Shown piece by piece: positions 7,696 through 16,902 of a stretch of 64,000 nt of DNA (positions are counted from its first letter, which is position 1; the number at the start of each line of letters is the position of its first letter). Position numbers and translations under genes: made by a program. The notes below the pieces were generated by a model. It made no database searches. It saw only the letters and a list, made by a program, of their open reading frames with translations, and was not told the origin of the DNA. This DNA comes from Candidatus Rhodoferax odensensis (GTDB lineage: Bacteria; Pseudomonadota; Gammaproteobacteria; Burkholderiales; Burkholderiaceae_C), in assembly GCA_016718405.1 (NCBI GenBank), contig JADKDJ010000038.1, positions 206,788 to 270,787 on the forward strand. The letters run 5' to 3'.

Positions 7696-10600
7696 ATGGA
7701 CTTACCCAAACTCACCCCCGGCAAACGGTTCGCTCTGCCACGCCCCGCCGGCTCGGCTGACGCCTTGCTGCTGGCACAGCTGGCGCAGCGCGACAAGGCG
7801 GCCGGGCAACTGACTGCGATCATCACAGCCAACGCCACTGACGCGCAGCGTCTGATGGACGAGATGGCGTTCTTCGCCCCCGAACTGCGCTGTGCCCTGT
7901 TCCCCGACTGGGAGACGCTGCCCTACGACAGCTTCTCGCCACACCAGGACCTGATCAGTGAACGCCTGGCCACGCTGTGGCGCCTGCACGCGGCCGGTGG
8001 CCAACGTGACAAGGACGGCGGCGTGGATGTGGTGCTGGTGCCCGCCACCACCGCGCTGTACCGGCTGGCGCCGCCGAGCTTTCTGGCGGGCTACACCTTT
8101 CACTTCAAGACCAAGCAAAAACTCGACGAGGCACAGCTCAAGGCCCAGTTGACATTGGCCGGCTACAACCACGTCACCCAGGTGGTCAGCCCCGGCGAGT
8201 ACGCGGTGCGCGGTGGTCTGATTGACCTGTTCCCCATGGGCTCTGCGGTACCGTTTCGGGTCGACCTGTTCGACGACGAGATCGACAGCATTCGCACCTT
8301 CGACCCCGACAGCCAGCGCAGCCTTTACCCGGTGCCCGAAGTTCGCTTGTTGCCGGGGCGCGAGTTCCCGATGGACGAGAGTGCTCGCGCGCGCTTTCGC
8401 AGCCGTTGGCGCGAGCTGCTGGAAGGCGACCCCACCAAGAGCCGCCTATACAAGGACATGGGTGTGGGTGTGGCCAGCGCCGGTATCGAGTACTACTTGC
8501 CACTGTTCTTCGAGGCCACCGCCACGGTGTTTGACTACCTGCGCGGCGCCACCGCTGGGCCGCCCCAAGGTGGCGTGCTCCCCCCGGGGGACGGCGGCCG
8601 CAACGCGGACGCCCAGGGGCACTGTTCCACCACGCTGGTGCTGCATGGCGACCTGGACAAGGCCTTTTCGCACTTCTGGCAGGACACCCAGGAGCGTCAC
8701 CGCCTTGTGCGTGGCGACCCGCAGCAACCGGCCCTGCCGCCGCAGGCGCTGTTTCTGGACACCGAGCAGTTTTATGCACTGACCAAGCCGCACGCGCAGT
8801 TGGCGCTGCGCCCGAGCGTGGAGGACGTGGCGGACAACGCCTGGTTTCAAAAGCTCGACAACCTATCGGCCGTGCGCGGCGCCGACGACCCGCTCTCGCG
8901 CTTGAAAAGCCATGCCCGCAACACCACCCACCGCGTGTTAATTCTGGCTGAGAGCGCCGGGCGCCAGACCAGTCTGCTGGACTTTCTGCGCTCAGCGGAA
9001 CTCAACCCGCCCGCCTTCGATTCCCTGGACGAGTTCGTCCACAGCGAGGAGAAATGGGGCATCGCCACCGCCACGCTCAACGTGGGCTTCAGTTGGCTTG
9101 AGGGCGGTATCGATTTCGTCACCGAGACCGAGCTGTTTGCCACCGCCGCGACGGCACGCCGTCGCAAAAAGCAGGAACAGGTCAGCGACGTTGAAGCCCT
9201 CATCAAGGACTTGAGCGAGCTCAAGGTGGGCGACCCGGTGGTGCACAGCGCCCATGGCATTGGCCGCTACCGGGGTCTGGTCAACATGGACCTGGGCCAA
9301 AAGGACGCTCAGGGCGAGCCCGCCGTGCAGGAGTTTCTGCACCTGCAATACGCCGACCAAGCCACGCTGTACGTGCCGGTGAGCCAGTTGCAACTGATCA
9401 GCCGCTACACCGGGGTGAGCGCGGACGAGGCGCCGCTGCACAAGCTGGGCAGTGGCCAGTGGGAGAAAGCCAAACGCAAAGCGGCTGAGCAGGTGCGCGA
9501 CACTGCGGCCGAACTGCTCAACATCTACGCGCGGCGGGCCACGCGCGAGGGCCACGCCTTTCGCTACTCGCCGCACGACTACGAGGCCTTTGCCAACGAC
9601 TTTGGTTTTGAGGAAACCGCCGACCAGAAGGCCGCCATCCATGCCGTGATTCAAGACATGATCAGCCCGCGCCCGATGGACCGTCTGATTTGCGGCGATG
9701 TGGGCTTTGGCAAGACCGAGGTCGCGCTGCGCGCCGCTTTTGTCGCTGTGACCGGCGGCAAACAGGTAGCCTTTCTGGCGCCCACCACACTGCTGGCCGA
9801 GCAGCACTACCAAACTCTGGTGGACCGCTTTGGCAAGTGGCCGGTGAAGGTGGCCGAGATGAGCCGCTTTCGCTCGGGCAAGGAGATCACGGTCGCGCTC
9901 AAGGGCGTGGCTGATGGCACCATCGACATCGTGGTGGGTACCCACAAGCTCTTGAGCCAGGACACCAAGTTCCATAACCTGGGCTTGCTCATCATTGACG
10001 AAGAGCACCGTTTTGGCGTGCGCCACAAGGAGCAAATGAAGGCGTTGCGCGCCGAGGTTGATGTTCTGACACTCACCGCCACACCGATTCCCCGCACCCT
10101 GGGCATGGCCCTGGAGGGTCTGCGCGACCTGAGTGTGATTGCCACCGCGCCGCAGCGCCGCCTGGCCATCAAAACCTTTGTGCGAACGGAAGGGGCCGGC
10201 GTCATCCGCGAAGCCGTGCTGCGCGAACTCAAGCGCGGCGGGCAGGTGTACTTCCTGCACAACGAAGTGGAAACCATCGAGAACCGGCGCGCCAAGCTCG
10301 AAGAGTTGCTGCCCGAGGCGCGCATCGCCGTGGCCCACGGCCAGATGCCCGAGCGCCAGTTGGAGGCGGTGATGCGCGACTTCATCGCCCAGCGCTACAA
10401 CCTGTTGTTGTGCTCCACCATCATCGAGACCGGCATCGATGTGCCCACCGCCAACACCATTGTGATGAGCCGCGCCGACAAGTTTGGCCTGGCGCAGTTG
10501 CACCAGTTGCGTGGCCGTGTGGGCCGTAGCCACCACCAAGCCTATGCCTACCTGATGGTGCCCGATCTGGAAGGACTGACCAAGCAGGCCAGTCAGCGCC

Positions 10601-11280
10601 TGGACGCCATTCAGGCCATGGAAGAACTGGGCAGCGGCTTCTACCTGGCCATGCACGACCTGGAGATTCGCGGCGCTGGTGAGGTGCTCGGTGAGAACCA
10701 GAGCGGCAACATGCTCGAAGTCGGCTTTCAGCTTTACAACGAAATGCTGTCCGAAGCAGTGCGCTGCCTCAAGGCGGGCATCGAGCCCGACCTGCTCAGC
10801 CCCCTGAACGTCACCACCGACATCAACCTGCATTCGCCTGCGCTATTGCCCGACGACTACTGCGGCGACGTGCATTTGCGCCTTTCCCTGTACAAGAAAT
10901 TCGCCACCGCGAAGACCGCCGAACAGGTGGATGCCTTGCAGGAAGAAATGGTGGACCGTTTCGGCAAACCACCGGTGCAGGCGCAAACCCTGGTCGATGT
11001 GCACCGCCTGCGCATCGCCAGCCAGCCCTATGGTGTGCTCAAGGTGGACGCGGCGCCCGGCGTGATCAGCATCACCTTCAAGAAGGATCCCCCGATTGAT
11101 TCGATGCGCATCATCGAGCTGATCCAGAAGAACCGCCACATCAAACTGGCGGGCAACGAGAAGCTGCGCATAGAACGCCCGCTGCCCGACCCCCAAGCGC
11201 GGGCCCAGATGGTGCGCGATGTGCTGCGCAGTCTGGGTCCGGTGCGGCCACCGCAGGCGGCAAGCGCGGCACCGGCCTGA
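7696..11280 (+). CDS. mfd: Transcription-repair coupling factor Mfd
   Basis: 1194 residues from the ATG at 7696, about 45 longer than E. coli Mfd (1148). Mfd removes stalled RNA polymerase from DNA lesions and recruits UvrA. Order seen: UvrB-homology module with FPDWETLPYDSFSPHQD, RNA polymerase-interaction domain (VGDPVVHSAHGIGRYRG), RecG-like translocase with Walker A GDVGFGKTE and DEEH in IIDEEHRFGVRHK, TATPIPRTL, LCSTIIETGIDVPTANT and QLRGRVGR, then the C-terminal TRCF domain. A repeat-derived insert (about residues 287-308) accounts for part of the extra length. Confidence 0.97.
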   Translation: MDLPKLTPGKRFALPRPAGSADALLLAQLAQRDKAAGQLTAIITANATDAQRLMDEMAFFAPELRCALFPDWETLPYDSFSPHQDLISERLATLWRLHAAGGQRDKDGGVDVVLVPATTALYRLAPPSFLAGYTFHFKTKQKLDEAQLKAQLTLAGYNHVTQVVSPGEYAVRGGLIDLFPMGSAVPFRVDLFDDEIDSIRTFDPDSQRSLYPVPEVRLLPGREFPMDESARARFRSRWRELLEGDPTKSRLYKDMGVGVASAGIEYYLPLFFEATATVFDYLRGATAGPPQGGVLPPGDGGRNADAQGHCSTTLVLHGDLDKAFSHFWQDTQERHRLVRGDPQQPALPPQALFLDTEQFYALTKPHAQLALRPSVEDVADNAWFQKLDNLSAVRGADDPLSRLKSHARNTTHRVLILAESAGRQTSLLDFLRSAELNPPAFDSLDEFVHSEEKWGIATATLNVGFSWLEGGIDFVTETELFATAATARRRKKQEQVSDVEALIKDLSELKVGDPVVHSAHGIGRYRGLVNMDLGQKDAQGEPAVQEFLHLQYADQATLYVPVSQLQLISRYTGVSADEAPLHKLGSGQWEKAKRKAAEQVRDTAAELLNIYARRATREGHAFRYSPHDYEAFANDFGFEETADQKAAIHAVIQDMISPRPMDRLICGDVGFGKTEVALRAAFVAVTGGKQVAFLAPTTLLAEQHYQTLVDRFGKWPVKVAEMSRFRSGKEITVALKGVADGTIDIVVGTHKLLSQDTKFHNLGLLIIDEEHRFGVRHKEQMKALRAEVDVLTLTATPIPRTLGMALEGLRDLSVIATAPQRRLAIKTFVRTEGAGVIREAVLRELKRGGQVYFLHNEVETIENRRAKLEELLPEARIAVAHGQMPERQLEAVMRDFIAQRYNLLLCSTIIETGIDVPTANTIVMSRADKFGLAQLHQLRGRVGRSHHQAYAYLMVPDLEGLTKQASQRLDAIQAMEELGSGFYLAMHDLEIRGAGEVLGENQSGNMLEVGFQLYNEMLSEAVRCLKAGIEPDLLSPLNVTTDINLHSPALLPDDYCGDVHLRLSLYKKFATAKTAEQVDALQEEMVDRFGKPPVQAQTLVDVHRLRIASQPYGVLKVDAAPGVISITFKKDPPIDSMRIIELIQKNRHIKLAGNEKLRIERPLPDPQARAQMVRDVLRSLGPVRPPQAASAAPA
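8557..8620. repeat. Dispersed GC-rich repeat inserted in frame in mfd
   Basis: A stretch beginning GGGCCGCCCCAAGGTGG and running through C and G tracts lies inside mfd and encodes GPPQGGVLPPGDGGRNA, unlike conserved Mfd sequence. The same opening (GGGCCGCTCCCAAGGTGG, then TGC and C/G tracts) recurs at 29220 between genes. I read both as copies of a mobile or palindromic repeat family common in Comamonadaceae; the family assignment is inference. Confidence 0.6.
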
Positions 11281-11478
11281 GCGTTGGTGAGGCTTGGCAA
11301 GGCAAAGTCTGCCACAAGGCAGGCTTTGTGCGGTTGTGCGCCGCTTTGTCGCCCAAAATCTGGTCGGTGCCAAGCGCCGAGTTTGGGTCATCCTGCAGGC
11401 ACAAGCGTTTAGCTTCCATCTCCACGCGTTTTCTGCCATCATGCGCCAAGCAGCCTGCCAATCACCGTTGGAGCACTC

Positions 11479-14367
11479 ATGCGTCGAAGCGGTCTTGTTA
11501 TCTCGACCAAGGCCAGTGATGAACTGGCTGTGCTGCGCACTGTGCTGGGCCATTTGCCGGTCGGGGTTTCGATTTTCGACCGCGATTTGGAGCTCGTGGC
11601 GGTCAACCATCTGCTGATTGAATGGCTGGACTTTCCGCCGGAGATGTTCGCGAGCGGCCTGCCCAGCCTGGAGCAACTCACCCTGTTCAACGCACGCCGT
11701 GGCGAATACGGGCCGGGCGACCCCGAGCTGCAAACGGCCGAGCGCATGGCCTTGGCACGCAAGGGCGAAGCACACCGCTTCCGACGCCCGCGCCCTGGGG
11801 GTCGCGTGCTTGAGATCATGGGCGAGCCGCTGCCGGGGGGTGGCTTCATCAGCATCTACATGGACGTCACCGAGCATCAGCACGCCGAGGAAGCCCTGCG
11901 CGCGCAAGCGCTCTACCTCAGGAGTGTGGTCGACCATTTGCCACAGGCGATCTCGGTGTTCGACCAGCACCTGCATCTGAAGTCCTGGAACGACAAGCTG
12001 CTCAACGTGCTGGATTTACCCGTCGGCAGCGTCTACCAGGATGTGCCGTTTGAAGACCTCATCATGTACCCGGCGAAGCGCGGCGAATACGGGCCCGGCG
12101 ACCCGCAGGTGCAGGCAGCGCAGCGGCGCGCCAAAGCGCTGCAGTTTGAGCCGCATCGCTTCGAGCGCACCCGCCCCAACGGTCGCACCCATCTTGTCGA
12201 AGGCCGCCCGATGACCATGGACGGTCAGACCGTGGGCTTTGTGACCAGCTACACGGATATCACCGAAAGCCGCCAGCGCGAATCTGCCCTGGCCGAGAAG
12301 ACCGACCTGCTGCAAACCCTGGTGGACAACCTGCCTAGCGGCGTAAGCGTGTTCGACAAGGACCTGAAGCTGGTACTGGTGAACCAACAAGCCGCTGCCT
12401 TGCTGGGTTTTCCCGCCAATCTGGTTGCACAGCGACCGGACTTCGAGACCTTGGCGCGCTGGAACGCAGAGCGCGGTGAGTACGGCGACGTGGATGTAGA
12501 TGCCGTGGTGGCTGACATGGTGGCCAAAGCGGCCCACCCGGTGCCGCATCGCTTGCAGCGCACGCGCCCCAACGGCACGGTGATCGAACTGCGCGGTGCC
12601 CCCATGCCCCTCGGCGGCTTTGTCACGATCTACACCGATGTCACAGAGCAAAAGACCATCGAGCGCGAACTGCGCCACCAGAGCGAGGTCTTTCAGACCC
12701 TGGTGGACAACATTCCCGGCGGTGTCACGCTGTTCGGTCCCGACGAACGCCTGCTGGCATACAACAAGGAGTACGCCCGCTTGCTGGACTTTCCGCCCGA
12801 GTTGTTTCTGGGTCAGCCCACACTGGAGCGCTTTCTGCGGTTTAACGTCGCGCGTGGCGAATATGGTCCAGGTGATCCCCAAGAGCAGGTTCAGCAGATG
12901 TTGGCGCGCGCTCGCCAGCACCTGCCACACCAGTTCGTCCGCACGCGGCCTGACGGCACGATTCTGGAAGTGCGTGGCCTGCCTCTGGCCGACGGCGCCT
13001 TTGTCACGATCTACACCGATGTCACGCAGCAGCATCTCGCGGCCGAAGCGATCGAACGCCTGGCGCACCGCGACGCCCTGACGGGCCTGGCCAACCGCTA
13101 TACGCTGGAGGCTCGTCTGGACCAGCTGGTGGCCGACGCACGGCGCCACGGTCGGCGCCTGGCCGTGATGTTTCTGGACATGGACAACTTCAAGGCCATC
13201 AATGACACACTGGGGCACGCGGTGGGCGACCAGTTCCTGCGTGCCACGGCCGAGCGGCTGACCGCCTCGGTGCGCGACAACGACATCGTGGCGCGCCTGG
13301 GCGGCGACGAGTTTGTGGTGGTGCTGGCCGAAGTGGTGGATTCGCACGCGGCCACCAGCGTTGCCACGCAACTTCTGGAGACCCTGCGCCAGCCCATCAT
13401 TGTGGACACGCACACGCTGCGCGCCTCGGCCTCGATCGGCGTATGTTTCTACCCGCAGGACGGTGAGAGCCGCGGCGCCCTGATGCAAAGCGCCGACATT
13501 GCCATGTACCACGCCAAGCGCGCGGGCAAGTCGACCTACCAGTTCTACAACGCCGCCATGATGGCATTGGCCAGTGCACGTCTGGAGAGCGAGCGTGCGC
13601 TGCGCGACGCCGTGGAGCGCCAACTGTTCGAACTGCATTACCAACCCCAGATGGACCGCACCGGGCAGCGCCCGGTCGCCGTGGAAGCGCTGATTCGCTG
13701 GCGCGCCAGCAGTGGCGAGCTGATTGCGCCGCTCACCTTCATACCGCTGGCCGAAGAAATTGGCCTGATCGACGCGATCGGTCACTGGGCACTGTGTCAG
13801 GCCTGTCGCACCGTGGCACGCTGGCGCGAAAACGGTCTGCCTGAGCTGGGCATGGCGGTCAATCTCAGCGCCGTGCAGTTGCGTAACCCTACGTTGCCCC
13901 AGGCGCTGCATCAGTTGCTGCGCCAAACGGGTCTGCCGGGGTCGGCGCTGACCCTGGAGATCACTGAGTCGGTCGCCATGCAGGACCCACAGGCTTGCAT
14001 CGAACGCTTGGACGCCATTCGTCAATTGGGTGTGCGCGTGGCGATTGACGACTTTGGCACCGGCTACTCGTCGCTGGCCTACCTCAAACGTTTGCCGCTG
14101 GACTACCTCAAGCTCGACCGGGCCTTTGTTGAGGACCTTGAAACCGATAGCAACGACGCCGCCATCTGCGCCGCCACCATTGGCCTGGCACACAACCTGG
14201 GCTTGTCCGTGGTGGCTGAAGGCGTCGAGACCATCGGTCAGCATCGCTACCTGGCTAGTCTCGGCTGCGACGCCTACCAGGGCTTCCTGTTCAGTCGACC
14301 GCTGGGCGAAGCGGATATCTACGCCTGGCTCATCCAGCACACCCAGCCGGTCTCCTTGACCCCCTGA
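11479..14367 (+). CDS. Four-PAS GGDEF-EAL cyclic-di-GMP protein
   Basis: 962 residues, no clear membrane segment. Four tandem PAS repeats of one type end near residues 130, 260, 388 and 515; each has LPxGVSVFD..L, a RGEYGPGD-like motif and a closing YTDVTE. The GGDEF domain has RLGGDEFVVVL (about 606-615) preceded by an RxxD inhibition site (RDND). The EAL domain keeps EALIRW (about 735), NLSAVQ, ITESVAM, DDFGTGYSSL, YLKLDR and AEGVET. Both output domains therefore look catalytically competent, so the protein could make or degrade c-di-GMP. PAS ligands are unknown. Confidence 0.93.
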   Translation: MRRSGLVISTKASDELAVLRTVLGHLPVGVSIFDRDLELVAVNHLLIEWLDFPPEMFASGLPSLEQLTLFNARRGEYGPGDPELQTAERMALARKGEAHRFRRPRPGGRVLEIMGEPLPGGGFISIYMDVTEHQHAEEALRAQALYLRSVVDHLPQAISVFDQHLHLKSWNDKLLNVLDLPVGSVYQDVPFEDLIMYPAKRGEYGPGDPQVQAAQRRAKALQFEPHRFERTRPNGRTHLVEGRPMTMDGQTVGFVTSYTDITESRQRESALAEKTDLLQTLVDNLPSGVSVFDKDLKLVLVNQQAAALLGFPANLVAQRPDFETLARWNAERGEYGDVDVDAVVADMVAKAAHPVPHRLQRTRPNGTVIELRGAPMPLGGFVTIYTDVTEQKTIERELRHQSEVFQTLVDNIPGGVTLFGPDERLLAYNKEYARLLDFPPELFLGQPTLERFLRFNVARGEYGPGDPQEQVQQMLARARQHLPHQFVRTRPDGTILEVRGLPLADGAFVTIYTDVTQQHLAAEAIERLAHRDALTGLANRYTLEARLDQLVADARRHGRRLAVMFLDMDNFKAINDTLGHAVGDQFLRATAERLTASVRDNDIVARLGGDEFVVVLAEVVDSHAATSVATQLLETLRQPIIVDTHTLRASASIGVCFYPQDGESRGALMQSADIAMYHAKRAGKSTYQFYNAAMMALASARLESERALRDAVERQLFELHYQPQMDRTGQRPVAVEALIRWRASSGELIAPLTFIPLAEEIGLIDAIGHWALCQACRTVARWRENGLPELGMAVNLSAVQLRNPTLPQALHQLLRQTGLPGSALTLEITESVAMQDPQACIERLDAIRQLGVRVAIDDFGTGYSSLAYLKRLPLDYLKLDRAFVEDLETDSNDAAICAATIGLAHNLGLSVVAEGVETIGQHRYLASLGCDAYQGFLFSRPLGEADIYAWLIQHTQPVSLTP

Positions 14368-14462
14368 ACAGGGCGACCGGCCAACGCGCGGTGCACCGAG
14401 CCGCCGCTCTGGCAAGATACGCACTGTTGTCTCGGATCGACCGACTGTTTTCGGCCCCCATC

Positions 14463-15188
14463 ATGTCCCACCTCAAAGAGCTCGCCCACGGTCTATTCGT
14501 TCAAGGCCTCAAGCCTCACTTGAAGCTCAACCAGTTCAAACTGATCGCCTTCGACATGGACTCGACCCTGATCGACATCGAGTGCATCGACGAAATCGCC
14601 GACGTGGTCGGCAAGGGACCGCAGGTGCAGGCCATCACCGAGGCGGCAATGCGCGGCGAGATCAGCAACTTCGAAGACAGTCTGCGCCGGCGGCTGGCTA
14701 TTCTGGCCGGCACACCAGTATCGGCCCTGCAGCGCGTCTACGAGCACCGGCTGCGCCTGAACCCCGGCGCGCTGCAATTACTGGCCTATGCGCGCTGGGA
14801 CGGGCTCAAGATCCTGCTGATATCGGGCGGTTTCACCTACTTCACGGATCGGCTCAAGCCGCGTTTGGGACTTGACTTCACGCGTTCGAACCAGTTGGAG
14901 ATCGAGAATGACCGACTCACTGGCCGGGTGATTGGCCCGGTGATTGATCAGCACGCCAAGCGCGACACGGTGGCCGAAGTCTGCCTGCAAATCGGCTGTG
15001 CCCATGAGCAGGTGATCGCCGTGGGTGACGGCGCCAACGATCTGGAGATGATGAAACTCGCCGGCTTGAGCGTGGCCTACCGCGCCAAGCCCAAAGTTCG
15101 CGAGTTCGCCAACGTTAGCATCGACTCGGGGGGACTCGACCGCCTGCTGTCTGTCACCGAGCCCTCAGTGGTGTACCGCCAGGCCTGA
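14463..15188 (+). CDS. serB: Phosphoserine phosphatase
   Basis: 241 residues from the ATG at 14463; the frame is open upstream to 14391 but homologues start near MSHLKEL. SerB performs the last step of serine synthesis, phosphoserine to serine. HAD motifs are complete: DMDSTLI with nucleophile and acid Asp, SGGFTYF (motif II), the Lys region HAKRDTVAE, and GDGANDLEMM (motif IV). It lacks the N-terminal ACT-like domain of E. coli SerB, which is common in Burkholderiales. Confidence 0.93.
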   Translation: MSHLKELAHGLFVQGLKPHLKLNQFKLIAFDMDSTLIDIECIDEIADVVGKGPQVQAITEAAMRGEISNFEDSLRRRLAILAGTPVSALQRVYEHRLRLNPGALQLLAYARWDGLKILLISGGFTYFTDRLKPRLGLDFTRSNQLEIENDRLTGRVIGPVIDQHAKRDTVAEVCLQIGCAHEQVIAVGDGANDLEMMKLAGLSVAYRAKPKVREFANVSIDSGGLDRLLSVTEPSVVYRQA

Positions 15189-15225
15189 GCGGGCCCGCGC
15201 GCTGCTCGGGCACCGCAGGTAGCTG

Positions 15226-15266
15226 GTTGGGGGCTGTTTTCTTGACACACGAACGATTCCCCCAAC
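15226..15266. terminator. Inverted repeat between convergent serB and trpB2
   Basis: GTTGGGGG at 15226-15233 is matched by CCCCCAAC at 15259-15266 around a 25-base loop. It sits between two converging genes, where a bidirectional terminator is expected, but there is no strong T tract. Confidence 0.3.
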
Positions 15267-15297
15267 GGTCAGGCGACTTGTCGGTGAAACCAAGCCC

Positions 15298-16668
15298 TCA
15301 CGCGGGCTCCGGAACGCTGGGCAAACCGGCCAAGGCCATCGCCAGCTCACTCTCGTCGTAGTGCTCGTCGGTCAGTTCACCGGCGAAGTACTTCTGGTAG
15401 GCCGTCATGTCAAAGTGGCCGTGGCCGCACAGGTTGAACAGAATCACCTCGGCCTTGCCCTCGCGCTTGCAGCGCATCGCCTCGGCAATGGCGCCCTTGA
15501 CGGCATGATTGGCCTCGGGCGCCGGCACGATGCCCTCGCTGCGGGCAAACAGCACGCCGGCCTCGAAGCACTCCACCTGGTTGTAGGACACCGCTTCGAG
15601 CAAGCCCAGTTCCTTGCAGTGCGATACCAGCGGCGCCATGCCGTGATAACGCAGACCCCCGGCATGAAAGCCCGGTGGCGTGAACTGGCTGCCCAGCGTG
15701 TGCATCTTGGTCAACGGCGTCATGCGTCCGGTATCACCAAAGTCGTAAGCGTACCTGCCGCGCGTCAGCGACGGACAGGCCGCCGGCTCGACCGCCACGA
15801 TGCGCGACTTCTGGCCGCCGCGCAGCCCGTGCCCGATGAAGGGGAAGGCAATGCCAGCAAAGTTGGAGCCGCCGCCGGTGCAGCCCACCACCACGTCGGG
15901 CCAGTCGTCGGCCATCTGCATCTGCTCCATGGCCTCCTGGCCGATGATGGTCTGGTGCAAGAGCACATGGTTAAGCACCGATCCCAAGGCGTACTTGGTG
16001 TCTTCGTGTTGCGCAGCGATCTCCACCGCCTCTGAAATGGCGATACCCAGGCTACCGGGATGGTCGGGCCGCTTGGCCAGCACCGAGCGGCCAAACACCG
16101 TTTCGTTGGACGGCGAAGCCACGCAGCGCGCCCCGTAGGTTTCCATGACCGCGCGTCGATAGGGCTTCTGGTCAAAGGACACGCGAACCTGGAACACCTC
16201 TACCTGCAGACCGAACAAAGAGCCCGCGAAAGACAGCGAAGTGCCCCACTGGCCGGCGCCAGTCTCGGTGACGAGGCGCTTTACGCCAGCTTCCTTGTTG
16301 TAAAACGCCTGCGGCACCGCAGTGTTGGGCTTGTGGCTGCCTGCAGGGCTGACACCCTCGTACTTGTAGTAGATCTTGGCCGGCGTTCCCAGCGCTTTTT
16401 CCAAGCGGTGAGCGCGGTACAAGGGCGCTGGGCGCCACAGGCGAAACACGTCGCGCACGGGCTCGGGAATCTCGATCTCACGCTCCTGGCTCACCTCCTG
16501 CATGATCAGAGCCATCGGAAACAGCGGCGCGAGGTCGTCCGGACCTACCGGCTGCAAGGTGCCCGGGTGCAACACCGCCGGCGCCGGCTTGGGCAAGTCG
16601 GCCTGGATGTTGTACCAAAACCGTGGCATCTGCTTCTCTTCCAGCAGAAACTTCGTTTGCATGCTCAT
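15298..16668 (-). CDS. TrpB2-type tryptophan synthase beta homologue
   Basis: 456 residues from the ATG at 16668, chosen because AGGAGG lies a few bases upstream; an upstream frame to 16755 has no such site. PLP enzyme with SHKPNTA (lysine about 113) and the phosphate-binding GCTGGGSN loop. Length and the N-terminal RFWYNIQADLP segment match the TrpB2 subfamily rather than canonical TrpB, and no trpA lies nearby. TrpB2 proteins can act as stand-alone tryptophan synthases or serine deaminases; which applies here is unknown. Confidence 0.87.
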   Translation of the reverse strand: MSMQTKFLLEEKQMPRFWYNIQADLPKPAPAVLHPGTLQPVGPDDLAPLFPMALIMQEVSQEREIEIPEPVRDVFRLWRPAPLYRAHRLEKALGTPAKIYYKYEGVSPAGSHKPNTAVPQAFYNKEAGVKRLVTETGAGQWGTSLSFAGSLFGLQVEVFQVRVSFDQKPYRRAVMETYGARCVASPSNETVFGRSVLAKRPDHPGSLGIAISEAVEIAAQHEDTKYALGSVLNHVLLHQTIIGQEAMEQMQMADDWPDVVVGCTGGGSNFAGIAFPFIGHGLRGGQKSRIVAVEPAACPSLTRGRYAYDFGDTGRMTPLTKMHTLGSQFTPPGFHAGGLRYHGMAPLVSHCKELGLLEAVSYNQVECFEAGVLFARSEGIVPAPEANHAVKGAIAEAMRCKREGKAEVILFNLCGHGHFDMTAYQKYFAGELTDEHYDESELAMALAGLPSVPEPA

Positions 16669-16902
16669 GAATGCCTCCTGTTGCGTTGCGGGACGGGCCT
16701 TCAGCGCGACCCGTAACTGATTAAGGGATGGATGAAATACGCTCAGCAATACCAATTTCGCCGTATACAGTATGCACGGGTTTGGATTTGAAGAGAAGCG
16801 CGCCGGATGCAGGTTTACCCCTAGCCGCGCCCTATTTTCTGTTGGCGCCGCAGGGGCCGGCGACAGGGCCTAAGATGGCGTCTTTGTCCCCGGAACCAGC
16901 CT

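Noticed and set aside
8992..10833. 613-residue minus-strand open frame inside mfd
   Set aside because: Antisense shadow in high-GC sequence; the plus strand encodes conserved Mfd helicase motifs throughout.
12016..14424. 802-residue minus-strand open frame opposite the GGDEF-EAL gene
   Set aside because: His/Gln-rich translation typical of antisense frames; the plus-strand domains are complete.
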